Assembly (NCBI GenBank): GCA_025200525.1
Contig: CM045762.1
Span: 129,569,679 to 129,633,678 of the forward strand
Origin: Camellia lanceoleosa
Lineage: Eukaryota > Streptophyta > Magnoliopsida > Ericales > Theaceae
DNA: 64,000 nucleotides
Direction: 5' to 3'
A model generated the notes under the pieces. The model was not told the DNA's origin, searched no databases, and worked only from the letters and a program-made list of their open reading frames with translations. Made by a program: the position numbers and the translations under genes. Below, piece by piece: positions 35,131 through 47,594 of this stretch. Each line of letters begins with the position of its first letter. The first letter of the stretch is position 1.

Positions 35131-37590
35131 TGTCACGACCCAAACCCGGCCCTATGGGTTTAGCAATCAGAATCGCCAATAATCCGAGATTACAAGGCTC
35201 ACAATAAACGATGTCTGATCAATCAGTATGGCAAGCGGAAGCCAAAAAAGAAGTAACTAGTGTCCATCGAAATGAAAATCAGATGTCAAAAACATTTTAT
35301 GCATTCATACATCAAAAGCAAGATAATCCATATACGATCTATACAATCATTTACAACAACAAGACGGACTTAATCCTCGATAAAGATGCAAACAAACAGT
35401 CTATACAAAAGGTACAATACAAGAGGAGACAGTTGGAAACAAAACACCCCAAGCCATGGCATGGCGTCTCGGAATCTCGCGTGAGGCACATAGGTCGGCT
35501 TGACAAATCGGGGACCAATCCCACGCTCCTAGCTTCGGTCTGGTGGCTGAGCACCTACATATATATATAAACAGTGAGCTAAAGCCCAGTGAATAACATA
35601 ATGTGTAAAGAGGTTATGAATGAATGTCCTTCACAGTAATGAAATCAATTCATTATACAGTATTTCAATCTTCGAGATTTCACCAATCAAGATTTCAATC
35701 AATCACATATGTGGTACATCCATTAGCATATAACAAGGGTCCAAAAGACCGAAGCCTTAACAGACCCAACAATAATGATGGCCATCAATCAAGATGGTTC
35801 CACAAGGAAACCGACAGCGAGCTCAGAATACCAATAACAAGGTGCTAAGGATGCCACAATACAGTTCGAAATACAGGACATACATTCATTCAATAAGCAA
35901 TATCAGTTCAATAAACAGTTCAGTTCAGCATTCAAAATATAACCATTCGAACATATCTTTACACAATCTGTTACTCACAGAGATTGGGCTATCAGTAGCT
36001 AGAGCGCGTCCCCGAGAGCCAACCCTAAACAGTTAACAAATAGAACACACACTAAGTTCACAGTCGAAAAGATGATAATTACATCCCTAAATTCCTCGGT
36101 GTGGTTCTATGCCTAAATCCTCATTAAGATGCTTTAAACTAGGCCTAAGAATGCCTAGAATGGGATGAGGATGCAAAAATACAATTGGAAGGCACTTTTC
36201 AAAAGTTGCTGAAAACAGGGGCCTCGCTCGAGCGAGCCTTCCTTCGCTCGAGCGAGGTTGCAAAATCAAAGGCTTCGCCGGCGGTTCGATGAAACAAAGA
36301 AAATATCGATGCTCAATTTTAGCGCGCGATGCTCGCTCGATTCTCGCTCGAGCGAGCTTCCAAAATCAAAGGGTTCGCTCGAGCGAGCCTTCCTTCGCTC
36401 GAGCGGTCTGATGGAACAGTAAAAGTACTGGATGTTCGATTTTTACGCTCGAGCCACCAATCTTTCGCTCGAGCGGGGCTCAGAGGAAAACGTTGGTCGC
36501 TCGAGCGAGGAATCCTTCGCTGAAGGAAGAAGCCAAACTGGAATTTCAGTTGCCTTCCTAGCTCAAACCAAGCATTCTCATCTCAATTCTCGACATCTTG
36601 GGCTCAAATTCTGGAGAATACATCCCAAAACAATGTACAACAAGTTTCAAAAGCCAATTTATGAATTCAAGCCCCAAAGGTGAGTCAATTAAAACCATTT
36701 TTCAAACCCAATTTCAAGAACAATTTCAAACATGCAATGCATGAGTTTTAATCCAAAATCAACTTTCAAATCTTGCTCTAATGAGCTCAATAGTTGGAAA
36801 ATGAAGTGAAAACATGGACTATAATATAGACATGGACATGCATGTATGATTCTCCAATAATTTAACTTCAAAACATGCCAAATGACCATGCATGCAACAT
36901 TCAAGCTCTAATTCAACAATTATGGACAATTTCATGACTTACTCTCTAATTAAACATGGAGCATGCAAGAATAAACCTTAAGGACAACAATGAGAGGTCC
37001 AATTACCTTGCCTAAGTCTTGTATTCAATGTGTGGGAGCTAAATGAGCAATCTACACTTCAATTCTTCTCAAATTCTTAGCATGCAAGATGAATCCCTCC
37101 AAACTCCTACTCTCTCTCTCTAATTCGTGGGAGCTAAAGGAGTGAGCTGATGAATATGTTTTTGCTAAGTGTATAGGCTCAATATAATTGAGTAAACAAG
37201 GCTCCATTCACCATGGCAATTCGGTAAATAAGCCTAAGTTCGTAATTAACTCAATTTAATCTAGTTTAATCATTCCTAATAAATTTTCAGATAATTATAT
37301 CATTAAATCACAAATATTCTCCTGATTACAAAACATCAAACGGTTCCTAAATCGGCCGCCGATAAGGCCTTCAATTAGCAGTTTAAACATACGAATTCAA
37401 ACAGGTAGTCATTCAAGCAAACAGATACAATATGCAATATAACAGACAAACTCATTCAATTTCAGTCTCGATTTCAATCAGTTCATTCAGTACTTTAATC
37501 AGTTCAATTATCAGTCATTAGTGGTTCAGTTTAGCAATAATCAGTGTATAATTCGGTGGTTATACGGTAATTAGTACGAGGGTTGTTACA
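35131..37590 (-). mobile_element. Solo LTR nested in the 3' LTR of element D (2460 bp)
   Basis: It begins TGTCACGACCC and ends GGGTTGTTACA, with CTAAC on both sides (35126-35130 and 37591-37595). The other LTR of D has a single CTAAC at this place. The termini fit Tekay-type LTRs read on the minus strand. It has no internal region, so it arose by LTR-LTR recombination or equivalent loss. Between 36227 and 36505 it carries a group of CTCGAG palindromes. Confidence 0.92.
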
Positions 37591-37836
37591 CTAACTCCCA
37601 ACGGATTTGGAGGAATCAAAGAGAGAAGATGACTTCTAGAGAGAGAAGCTCTAGATCTGGAAATTTTGGACAGTTTTAGAAAGAGAGAGAACTGAAAAAG
37701 TGATCTTAAATCTCCCTTTACAAACTGATATAACATGGTCCACTCGAGCGTGAAATACGTTTCCCATAAGCAATTTCGAATGCATTTTGCATATTTGCTT
37801 CGGCGAGCTGACCGGGTCAAAATCGAGATCGCCACA

Positions 37837-37848
37837 ACCTCCCTTCCT
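37837..37848 (-). other. Polypurine tract of element D
   Basis: The minus strand reads AGGAAGGGAGGT just before the 3' LTR start TGTGGCGATC. Confidence 0.8.
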
Positions 37849-38149
37849 AAAAGAATTTCATTCCCAAAATTTTAAATCAAACTACCCAAACAAAGGGGGT
37901 TTCTAGTGATCAAAACCATGTTATTTCATTTTAAAATCACAATATTAACTCTCAACCAATTTTTTTTTTGCCATTTTCACCATGGTTATCTCATTAACAA
38001 CAACCGTCCACATCAACCTAAACATGAAGCAAAGAAATGACAATCCGTAATTACTTCATACTTAACATAACAACATACATAATAGCATGTGGTCAACAAT
38101 TTTAACACATTTCCCTTAAACACTAGGGAATCTTACAAAGAAAAACAAC

Positions 38150-39339
38150 TTAAGCATTTTCAAACAAATCCGAATACTTAGAGCGGACTTTCGCCTTCCG
38201 TTCCCACGTCGCTTCTTCAACCCCATGGTGTCTCCACAACACTTTTACCAATGGTATAGTTTTGCCCCGTAGCACTTGCTCCCGGGTATCTAATATTTGA
38301 ACCGGTCGTTCTTCGTGAAAGGCATCCTCATCTACCTCCAAGTCAACCCAATCAAGCATATGAGAAGGGTCGGGTTCATACTTCCTAAGCATAGCTACAT
38401 GAAACACGTTGTGAACTCCCGAAAGTTGTGGCGGTAAAGCTAACCGGTATGCCATTTCCCCAATTCGTTCTAAGATCTCAAAAGGCCCAATGAACCTTGG
38501 AGATAATTTGACACTCTTACAAAATCTCATCAAACCCTGCATTGGTGAGATTTTTAGAAACACAAGATCACCAACTTCAAAAGATAAAGGTCGTCTCCTC
38601 TTATCGGCATAACTCTTATGTCGGCTTTGGGCCGTAGCTAACCTCTTCCTAATGAGAACAACTTTCTCGGTTGTCTCTCTAACAATTTCTGGACCCAGTA
38701 ACGGTGCATCACCCACTTTGGCCCAACAAACTAGTGATCTACAAGGTCAGCCATACAAGGCCTCAAATGGTGCCATCCCAACACTAGCTTGGTAACTATT
38801 GTTGTAAGCAAACTCAATCAATGGTAAGTGCCTTTCTCAAGGCCGCTTAAAATCAAGAACACAAGCTCTAAACATGTCCTCCAAAATCTGAATGGTACGT
38901 TCCGACTGTCCATCAGTTTTTGGGTGATAAGCAGTGCTAAGAGTCAACTTAGTTCCCAACGCCTCTTGAAGGATTTGCCATAACCAGATAGTAAAACGAG
39001 GATCCCTATCCGACACAATAGTCACAGGGAAGTCACAGGGACTCCATGAAGTCGAACTATCTCTAATGTACAACTTTGCCAAGCGTTCAACTGAGTCGCT
39101 GTTGCACATCAGAATGAAATGTGTAGACTTAGTCAACCTATCAACAATCTCCAAACGGCGTCATTGCCTCGTTGTGTTCTAGGAAGCCCAACTACAAAAT
39201 CCATGGTAACACGCTCCCATTTCCACTCGGCTATCGGTAAGGGTTGTAACAAACCCATTGGTCTGTAGTGTTCGGCCTTTACTTGTTAACAAGCAAGGCA
39301 CTTTGATACAAATAAAGTGACATCCTGTTTCATACCCCT
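38150..39339 (-). pseudogene. Integrase core and chromodomain of element D
   Basis: The catalytic core lies at 39154-38837 with VSDRDPRF and the Glu in GQSERT. An 11-bp direct repeat (GTCACAGGGAA type, 39021-39042) adds sequence before the core's second motif and shifts the frame. The C-terminal frame 38716-38150 (188 codons) is intact. It has KLSPRFIGPFEILERIG (about residues 68-84), an LPPQLSGVHNVFHVAMLRKY stretch and a chromodomain of about 60 residues at the end with EEATWERKAKVRSKY. This chromodomain marks the Tekay/Del clade. A stop and frameshifts occur upstream of the core. Confidence 0.88.
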
Positions 39340-40455
39340 TCACCAAAACTGACGACTAAGATCATGATACATTTTGGTACCTCCTGGGTGTACCACAAGG
39401 CGTGAGTAATGGAACTCCCGAAGTACTTCCTCTCTACGTGATTCTGGTACAAACAAACGGTCTAGGTAACGTGCACTCAGATCTGAGTGAACGTTCAAAC
39501 ATTTCTCTTCCTTTCCATTGAAAATCTTATCACGGATTGATTTCACGTCACGGTCTCCTTGTTGTACCTCTATGGCCTTACTAACCAAGGTAGGTTGAGT
39601 ATTCAAAGTAAACAAGGTAGCACTCTCTCCGGACTCACCTAAGTGCAAATCAAACTTGTCAATAACAAAACGGTCCAAGTATTCCCGAAAAATTATGTTC
39701 ATTAAATCCATAAAGGAAGCCGGTGCATTGGTCAACCCAAAAGGCATTACAAGGAATTCATAGTAGCCATAAAGAGTACGAAAGGCCGTCTTCTGAATGT
39801 CCTCCTCTCGGACTCTCAACTGATGGTACGCCGACCTCAAATCTATTTTTGAGAAGCAACGAGACCCTCTAAGTTGGTCAAACAAATTATCTATTCTGGG
39901 TAGAGGATACTTGTTCTTAACTGTAACTCTATTCAACATGTGGTAATCAATATACAACCGCAACGATCCACCATTCTTTTTTGCAAAAAGAGCCGGTGCT
40001 CCCCAATATAATGTACTAGGACGAATGAAGCCCTTATTTAAAAGCTCTTGGAGTTGAATCTTCAACTCATGTAATTCGGCGGGTGCAAATCTATACGGTG
40101 ACATGGAAATCGGTGTCGTGCCAAGCACTAATTCAATGGAGAACTCAATCTCCCGGTGATGTGGTAAACTAGTAAGATCTTCTAGAAAGACATCCGAGTA
40201 TTCACAGACTACCCTTGGTAACTCAACACGAGCCCCGTCACTCTCACTATCCAAGAGAGTTGCAAGGAGGTCACTAAGTTTGCTCCTACTATGAGGGTCA
40301 ACAACTGGCGACAAGGCTCTATCATCTCGGTTCCCCAGAAAATAGAAACGATCACCGTCCGAAGTGCACACCGTAACTCTCTGACGGTAACAATCAATCA
40401 CCGCTTGATAAGAACACAACCAGTCCCTGCCTAAAATGACATTAAAACTCAACAT
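39340..40455 (-). pseudogene. RT N-terminal half fused in frame to integrase N-terminus (element D)
   Basis: An open 371-codon frame starts in the protease end ([10 protein letters not shown]), continues into RT fingers and palm with [10 protein letters not shown] and [13 protein letters not shown] (D205) up to EYLDRFVI (residue 265), and then jumps directly to [12 protein letters not shown], a segment that in related elements lies after RNase H. The YxDD box, RT thumb and all of RNase H are missing. The frame goes on into the integrase zinc region ([12 protein letters not shown]). Compared with element B, about 820 bp are lost, yet the reading frame is kept. The fused product cannot copy RNA. 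Confidence 0.87.
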
Positions 40456-40740
40456 ATCTAGTAATACAAAAGCAAACAGAAGTCAACGCTTGACAATTTC
40501 TATTTCACAATCACGACAACCCCAGTCTAAATCAACTGTACCCCCAACAGGTGACTCTACTCTGAGTGGAGGCACTAACCGTGCTATCTCTAACCCCTAT
40601 GCAGAAGCAAATACAGTAGATATAAATGAATGAGACACACCTGTGTTTATCAATACATTAGCCAAATAATTACAAACAACAAAAATACCTTTCACAACTG
40701 AGGATTCTGGAAACTACTTTGGCACGGTAATAGCATACAC
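40456..40740 (-). pseudogene. Protease region of element D
   Basis: The minus strand gives VVKGIFVVCNYLANVLINTGVSHSF, broken here only for the report at the motif: the active site reads NTG instead of DTG (Asn codon 40647-40645). Stops interrupt the frame in several places. The homologous region in element B keeps the Asp but has lost the Gly. Confidence 0.75.
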
Positions 40741-42060
40741 GCACCCCTATGGCCCCTGATTAACTTGCTCCCCTCTCGGAGCATAGGCCTGTTGTACTGA
40801 TTGAGCCGAAGCGGCTCCCTGATTAACTCGCAAAGCTTGGATTGATTGAGCCTGCTGGTGGCTCTGAGTTCGCCTTGACCCAGATGCGCCAGATGCGCCT
40901 CCCAGCTGTGGGCAAGTTCTTTTCATATGCCCTGGCTAACCACACTGATAATAATTAAACACTTGACCTTTATTCTGAGACTGAGACTGAGACTGACTGT
41001 GAGATCGGTTAGGTGGTGGTAACATTAACTGCCCTCCTCCCTTCTGTAGGCAAGAGAAGTCTTTGTGATCCGGTTGGCCACACTTGAAACATGAGAAGCT
41101 ACTCAATACACTTTTTCCCAGACCTGCACTAGGCAAAGGAAAAGTGGATCCAGACTGCACGTAGGTGTTCCTGCTCTTCTTGTTCTGCCTATAGTCTCTT
41201 TTAGACTCTTGGCCCCTAGACCTCGAACTCCGAAGCCTCTCCTTCTCAGCTTGTATGGAAATTTCTACGTGTGTCGCCGTCTCCACGAGACGGTCATATT
41301 CCCGAATTATATTTCCGACAAGCTTGAACATAATTTTTGTTTTCAATTTCTTTTCAAATTCAATGTAACGGTGCTCTTCTGTTACCACCAACTCTGGTGC
41401 AAATCTGGATAAACTAGAGAAGACCACCTCAAACTCGGCCACGGGCATGTCGAGTTGTTTGAGGTCTTTAAACTCTTGCCTCAATCTCTCCCTAGTAGTG
41501 AGAGGTATGTACTTATCTTGGAAAGCAACCGCAAAGGCTTTCTATGTCGAGTCCACTCTACCCTTGACATATTTCCACCATTGACCTACATCTCCCTTAA
41601 GGTAGTAACTCGCTAGAGTCACTCTTAGTTCACTATCTTCGATGTGAAGCATGTCAAATGTCTTCACAGTTCATTCGAGCCATTTATCTGCTTTCTTGGG
41701 CTCGGGACCACTATGAAACTCATCCGATTTGGCCCGTAAGAACTCTCTAGTAAGGAAACTCACCCTTGACTCTGTGGTGTTCTCTCGGGCTTGATTCTTC
41801 ACCCTTAACAAGTTCATAGACTCTTTCAAAGCCCCTACCATTTCTTGAGCTAGGGCCTCCGTTGCGGTTTGACCTGCTTGTCCCACCTACTCTGCCACAT
41901 TAGCTTGGCCTGCTTGCTCGACCATATTAGCTTGGCAGAACCCTTCTTCTTGCACCGGAACCCTATGGACCGGTACCTCATGCACACCTCGGCGAGCCGT
42001 ACTACGCCTCACGCCTCTACCACCAAGGACTTGACCCCTTCCTCACATCCTAATAAAGGA
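40741..42060 (-). pseudogene. gag of element D
   Basis: Frames 41886-41671 and 41484-40936 belong to one gag with stops between them. The capsid region includes ALKESMNLLR, YYLKGDVGQWWKYV and RLRQEFKDLKQLDMPVAEFE. A CCHC zinc knuckle (CFKCGQPDHKDFSC) is followed, after a Ser/Gln-rich spacer, by a second knuckle whose first Cys is Tyr (YYQCG) and which is followed by a TAG stop and GHMKRTC. The basic RNA-binding tail leads into the protease. Confidence 0.85.
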
Positions 42061-42469
42061 CATAAGAGAAATAATTTAGCACATTAACTCATATGTGCTC
42101 GTAACTTGATTCACAAGTTCAACTACAACAATTCTATATATTTCTCTACCATATACACAATTCAATTTCACTCTACATAAGCACTTAGTCATGTAAACAC
42201 ATACAGACTGTTCTTTTATGATGAAATTCGTCTCACGAAAAACCAAGAATTCTTAGTAGAACAAGTATTGATCAAGTACCCTTCTAATGAGACCTCAAGA
42301 AATTTAACAGGCGCAAACAACATCCCAAAAGTTCAATCCCATACCTATTTAGTCACATAAGCATGTTATCACATAGTCACAAAATGCATAACACTTCCTA
42401 AGCATGTTAAATGAACCCATTGTGGTTAAACAACAACTTCCTACAAGCTCTAGGTATTCAAACCCAATA

Positions 42470-42481
42470 GCTTTGATACCA
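42470..42481 (-). other. Primer binding site of element D
   Basis: The minus strand reads TGGTATCAAAGC three bases inside the 5' LTR end. It equals the initiator-Met tRNA site TGGTATCAGAGC with one change and is the normal primer of this clade. Confidence 0.88.
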
Positions 42482-42484
42482 AGT

Positions 42485-44151
42485 TATAACGCCCCAAATT
42501 TCTAGCCCAAATGATAATGCAACAATCATGGCTCTTTCAAGGAAAACCGAATATAAATCTCCAAACTTACATTACATGATACATTAGTTCTTCATGCCAC
42601 AATACATTAATCCAACAACAAATAAATAGACAAATAAATACCCCTAAGGGTTTACAAGTTTCCAAAGCTTGAGTCTGATTACACAAAACGGTTATTCAAA
42701 CCCACATACATACATCCCTTGGCTTACACATAGAGTCACAACAAAATGAGAGTCTCATACTCTCAACACACATTTCCTCGCCTTTAGTTAGGCGGCATCA
42801 TCATATCTTTTCCTGCACAAAAATCCTGTAGGGTGAGCATAAAGCCTAGTAAGAAATTATTAACAAAGTATATACATTTTATACAAGTCTCAAGAGAAGA
42901 AATGCACATGCCATGCTTTGCCCTTTTGAAAGAAAATCACATCTTCATCTTTGAAAACCTTCATGCTCAATGACGTCATGCAATTTCAATTCTTCAAAAC
43001 TTAGCAATTCATTTCAAGAGCGGTAAATATGATTATGGTAATCCCTAGGTCGGTGTCAGCAAGTAGACTATACAAGTACTACAAATTTGTCATTTTTACC
43101 GGTATTAACTGAAAGGCTCGACACCTATCTGCGCGGGTTTTCGATCTTTCACCTTGGACTCTCAGGCCAACTTATTCAATATCATCTACACCACCTATCA
43201 AGACTTACCAACGTATTTACCCTAAAACCATTCCATGAAAACTTGTTTCTCAACATTCTTTTTCTCAATGCAAGTTTTCAAATCAACTTTCAAAGTTTAA
43301 TGTAATCAAATGAATTGATATGCCAATAACCCAAGATGAATATAAATACTGTTATTCTAATTCATCATCCAAGGAATAACACAATTCCCTCTTTGCACGT
43401 ATCCTCAACAATTAGTCATTTCAAGATTATTTTAACGTTTTGAACAATAATTTTCAAAATGAACAATAATTCTCATATTCCATGAAATTTATCATTTATA
43501 TAAATATAAATAAGAAAATTTTCAAACATCCATTTATTTTGACACACAAAATAAATATAACAATATCATTCATGGATTTTCAGTCTAAAAAAAAAAATTC
43601 CAAATTCTAGGTTTTCTCACCAAAACTATACAACTCAAATCTTTTGAAAGAAAACTTTCTACAATCATCTTTTCTTCAATCAACGAAGATCAAAACCCAT
43701 AAGATCATTTTAAAAGAACAAGAGACAAACCCACTTTCAAAATCGCTCAACTTCTTGAATTAACAATCAATGTTCAAAGCTATCGAAAGATGATTTCGAA
43801 AATCATATAGATCTTGCAAATATATATATATATATATAACTCTAAGAAAATCCCTACCTCAAGTTTTGAAGAAGAAATGAGATGAAACCCCAAAATTTAC
43901 GTTATCGAAACTCGATCTCCACTGCACACAACGAAGCCCTTGAGAAGTTACACAACTTTGATGAAGAACTTGAGTCTAACTCCCAACGGATTTGGAGGAA
44001 TCAAAGAGAGAAGATGACTTCTAGAGAGAGAAGCTCTAGATCTGGAAATTTTGGAGAGTTTTAGAGAGAGAGAGAATTGAAAAAGTGATCTAAAATCTCC
44101 CCTTATAGATTAATATAACATGGTCCGCTCGAGCGTGAAATACATTTTCCC
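42485..44151 (-). repeat. 5' LTR of element D, outer end truncated
   Basis: It begins TATAACGCCCC on the plus strand (TG decayed to TA) and parallels the left LTR until about 44151, just after CTCGAGCGTGAAATAC. There the left LTR continues for about 85 bases to its terminus, while this copy changes to unrelated DNA. It lacks the two insertions of the left LTR. Confidence 0.9.
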
Positions 44152-44945
44152 GTAGTTTGAGTTTGTGTAGAACTTTATACATAAATTGAAAACGCATGCT
44201 AATATGGCTTTTTTAGAAAATAAAAAATAAAAAATAAAAAAGTCTTTAGAATGTGTCACCTAAGTAAGGAAAAACACTACTTTTAATATATATATATATA
44301 TATATGATATGATTAGTGAAGGTATACTATTAAATCTATATAAATATAGATTTTGATTTTGATTTTGATTTTGATTTAAAAATACACATATTGTGTGTTT
44401 CTCAAGTCGTGAGGATCTTGTGGGGGTGTGTTGTTAAATTTATAAAATATAAATTTTGATTTTGATTTTGATTTTGATTTAAAAACACATGTATTATGTG
44501 TCGCTCAAGTGGTAAGGGTCTTGTCTACCAAATCGACGATCTTAATTGCGAGTCCTAACCTCCTCTCCATATAATTTTATATTTAAATAGTTGTGCAGGG
44601 CATTTTTTAAAATCAAAATGTTTACATTTTGTGTCAATACCATCTTCACTTTATATTTATTATAGAACATAGATAGATAGATAGATAGAAGATTAGACAA
44701 AATTTTAGAGTTGCCAACATCCTCAGATTTATTTAGGTGATGTTTAATAAAATTAAAAATTTAATACTGAATTTTGAATTTTAAAAAATTTATTATCTTT
44801 AAATTGTAATTTTCAATTTTATATTGTAATATTGAGTTGTTGGTGGTGGTGGTGAAGGCAACAATGGTGCCTATAGCGCTAATGACAATAGTGCTGCAGA
44901 TAGAAAGATAATGGTTGTGGTAATAGTGAAAGGGTAATGCAGGGC
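44152..44945. repeat. Spacer and third copy of block b
   Basis: 44152-44300 is AT-rich spacer. 44300-44945 matches block b at 47430-48800 and 10440-10781, including the AATACTGAATTTT and GGTGGTGGTGGTGAAGGCAAC parts. It lacks the retroposon-like insert of the 47-kb copy and the 4.86-kb insertion of the first copy. Confidence 0.78.
44498..44568 (+). repeat. tRNA-like SINE head (copy 2)
   Basis: GTGTCGCTCAAGTGGTAAGG resembles a pol III A box and CTTAATTGCGAGTCC a degraded B box. Same head as at 10711 and 47595. A partial head (GTGTTTCTCAAGTCGTGAGG) precedes it near 44395. Confidence 0.42.
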
Positions 44946-46854
44946 CGGCTTTGGGGCAAAGCCCACAAAGTAGTTGCTTTGGGGCTCCCAAAAATGTCCA
45001 AAAAAAAAAAGGCCCAAAATTATAGTAAGTATTATATAGGTTCACGAGAAAAAAAAAAAAAAAGGGTCATTTGAGCTAGAAAGATCTAAAATTTCTTATA
45101 AGAAGAGGCTCAATCTGAATAAAAAGTCCCAAAATTTCGAGGCCTCAATTTATATTTTGGGGAACTTACCAATAAGTCTCATACACAAAATTCAAAACTC
45201 ATCTAGTCCTAAAACAAAACACTTGCATTAATTAGTCTTACATATTTTTAATTGTTACTAATTTTTTTTTAAAAAAAAAAAAAATTAAAGACGTTGCTAC
45301 ATCCCACCACCACTAGACTTCTGTCAAACGATCACCGAAAACTTATCAGAATGTTTAACATCACTGGAAAGTTGTTGGAATATTACCAAAAATTCGTCAA
45401 TGTATCACTGGAGTTTTTTTTTAATGTCGGCAGAAGTTACCGGAATGTCTAGAATGTTCGCTAGACATCAAGATATTGTCGAAGACTCCCCAGAATGTTC
45501 AGCATATTGCCCCCCCAAAAAAAATAAAGAATAAATTGAGAAGTTAGAGCAAAAAAAACATAACAACATGTGCTAAATATTGATAAACTACAAGGGGAAA
45601 AAAAACCGTAAGGACAACAAGTAGTAACAATGGGAAAAAAAACATATGTTATTTTAAATTTTTGTAAGATTTAAGCAAATAATCTCCAATATTAATCAAA
45701 CTAAAAAGCAAGCTTTGAAACTGTAAATTGTTATAATTTCAAAGCATGATTCTATTAAACATTTATCGTTATTAATCAAACTGAAAAACATGTGATGAAA
45801 CTGTAAAATTTTACAATTCTAAAGAAAATTATGAAACTACAAATTTTTACAGTTCTAAAGAATGAGTCATTTCAGTACCAAAAAGACTGAAACTGTAAAT
45901 TTTATAGTTTTCACCACCTGTAACTAAAACTCGAAAACAACTTATTCATAATTTGAAAATTTTCTCCATTATAACAAGAAAATATAAGTGTGTAGTATAG
46001 AAAAAGTAATAAAAAAAAAAACTGAGAGATCGAATGAAAGAGACAGATATAGAGAGAGGCTTGTACACTGGCAATTTTTTTTGATTTAAATCTAGTTGAA
46101 TTTGATGTAGATCTACTTAGATTTGATGTAGATCTCTGATGTAGATATAAGTTGAGCTACATCAGATCTTCTTCATCGAAAACTCATCTCCTTCGCCTTT
46201 GATGAGTATGAAGTAAGGAGTCGGTGCTCAGTGATTGCTAGTGAACTTCAATCAATGATAGTCGCCAATCACTGATAACTGTAGATTAGAAAAAGAAAGA
46301 AAAGAAGAAGACGTGGTCGTGGTTGTCGCCGATATTAGAGGAAGAAAGATAAAGAGAAGAAACAAGGTGCAAGGAAAAAAAAGAAGATAAATGGGCACAT
46401 GACTTTTGGGTCTATCAAAAAGGTTTTAGGATTAAATAGAACACACACTTTTCAAAATGACTTGTGGGTAATTTGCCCTTATATTTTAAATGCATCTAAG
46501 ATATGTTTACAAATATAATAAAACCAAAGTTTTTAATTTTTCAGTTGGTTGCTGTCCATAACATGAATTAGAAGTATTCTTCTAAATTTTTTAAAAATTA
46601 ATTGAAAAACTATTATATTTCTTAGCTTTTTATGTATTGATTTTTGTTTTCCTGTTTTGTATTTGTTCAACTATGATGGAAAGTCATAAATTTGTAATAT
46701 AAAATTGGGTTTAAAGATACAGACTTTGTAATAGAGATGAGTTCTTATTTTTAGGCCCCACACATAGATGAGTGGGTCCCATACATACATCAATGGTAGA
46801 GATTCAAAGGGGATTGTGAGGGTCTTCAAAAAATGGGTGGTCCCAAGCATTTTT
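44940..46854. other. Non-coding stretch with a hAT-like terminus at its left edge
   Basis: GCAGGGCCGGCTTTGGGGC at 44940 resembles the CAGGGCCGGC terminus of plant hAT elements, but no matching right end or 8-bp duplication was found. The remaining sequence to 46854 is AT-rich with no supported gene. A run with GTAGATCT and GATTTGATGTAG repeats lies near 46085-46165. Confidence 0.4.
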
Positions 46855-47594
46855 CTAAGGATAAACAAGAAAAAAATATATATATATTTTTTAATACAAA
46901 AGAGATGATAATATTATTTATTTATTTATATAATTAATAAATTATTGATGAAAATAAGGATTAAGTGTTTCGAAAATTAAAACTTTAAGGAAGCTTGATG
47001 TAATTATATCAAAATTATATGACTTGCTATATATATATATATATTTTAAATCTCAAGGAGATTGTTGTAATTTATCGAACAAAGTATTAAATAAGAATAA
47101 AAGAATATATATATACACTAGCGGTGTGATGAGTGTGCTATTAAAAGTCACAATTTTTAATCTGAATCAAATTTATTAGCTGTAGGAGATTTTAAGTTCG
47201 GCACTCACAAAAGAAACATGATATTTGCATTAGAATATTGATCTCCTAAATTTAAGATTGTAACATTTTTGTAACTGATTAAAAAGGTAACAGACTAGAC
47301 GTTTTTGGTGAGTGTGAGTATCCTGCATATTCATTCCCGATTTTCTCTTTTGCAGTGCCATGAGCAGATCAACTAATAGCAAGATTCCTCTCTTATTTCA
47401 AATATACCAGGAGAAATTTTTACTTTCATAGTATTTGTAAGGGTGTGCCGTTAAATCTTTAAAAATATAAATTTTGATTTTTAATTAAAAATATACATAT
47501 TATGTGCCTCTTAAGTGGTAAGGGTCTTGTGGGAGTGTATTGTTAAATTTGTAAAATATAAATTTTAATTTTGATTTAAAGACACACGTATTGT

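Larger units (their letters stand above)
32659..37836 (-). repeat. 3' LTR of element D, twice interrupted
   Basis: It starts TGTAACGC and ends at GATCGCCACA beside the PPT. Without the insertions at 33811-34739 and 35131-37590 and their target duplications it is about 1773 bp. It matches 42485-44151 closely by eye, including AAATTTCTAGCCCAAATGAT near the start and the CTCGAGCGTGAAATAC segment near the end. Confidence 0.9.
32659..44151 (-). mobile_element. Element D: Tekay/Del-like chromovirus with both LTRs
   Basis: On the minus strand the order is 5' LTR (outer end truncated at about 44151), PBS, gag, protease, part of RT joined to integrase, chromodomain, PPT and 3' LTR. The 3' LTR hosts a 929-bp insertion and a 2460-bp solo LTR. 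The left flank is TTATA, and the paralogous site near 62715 is empty. The right flank cannot be tested because the 5' LTR is cut. Confidence 0.92.

Noticed and set aside
47330..47430. TTCTCTTTTGCAG followed by a short frame, as if a captured exon
   Set aside because: The frame directly after the acceptor hits a stop within a few codons, and the alternative frame is about 25 codons, so evidence is too thin.
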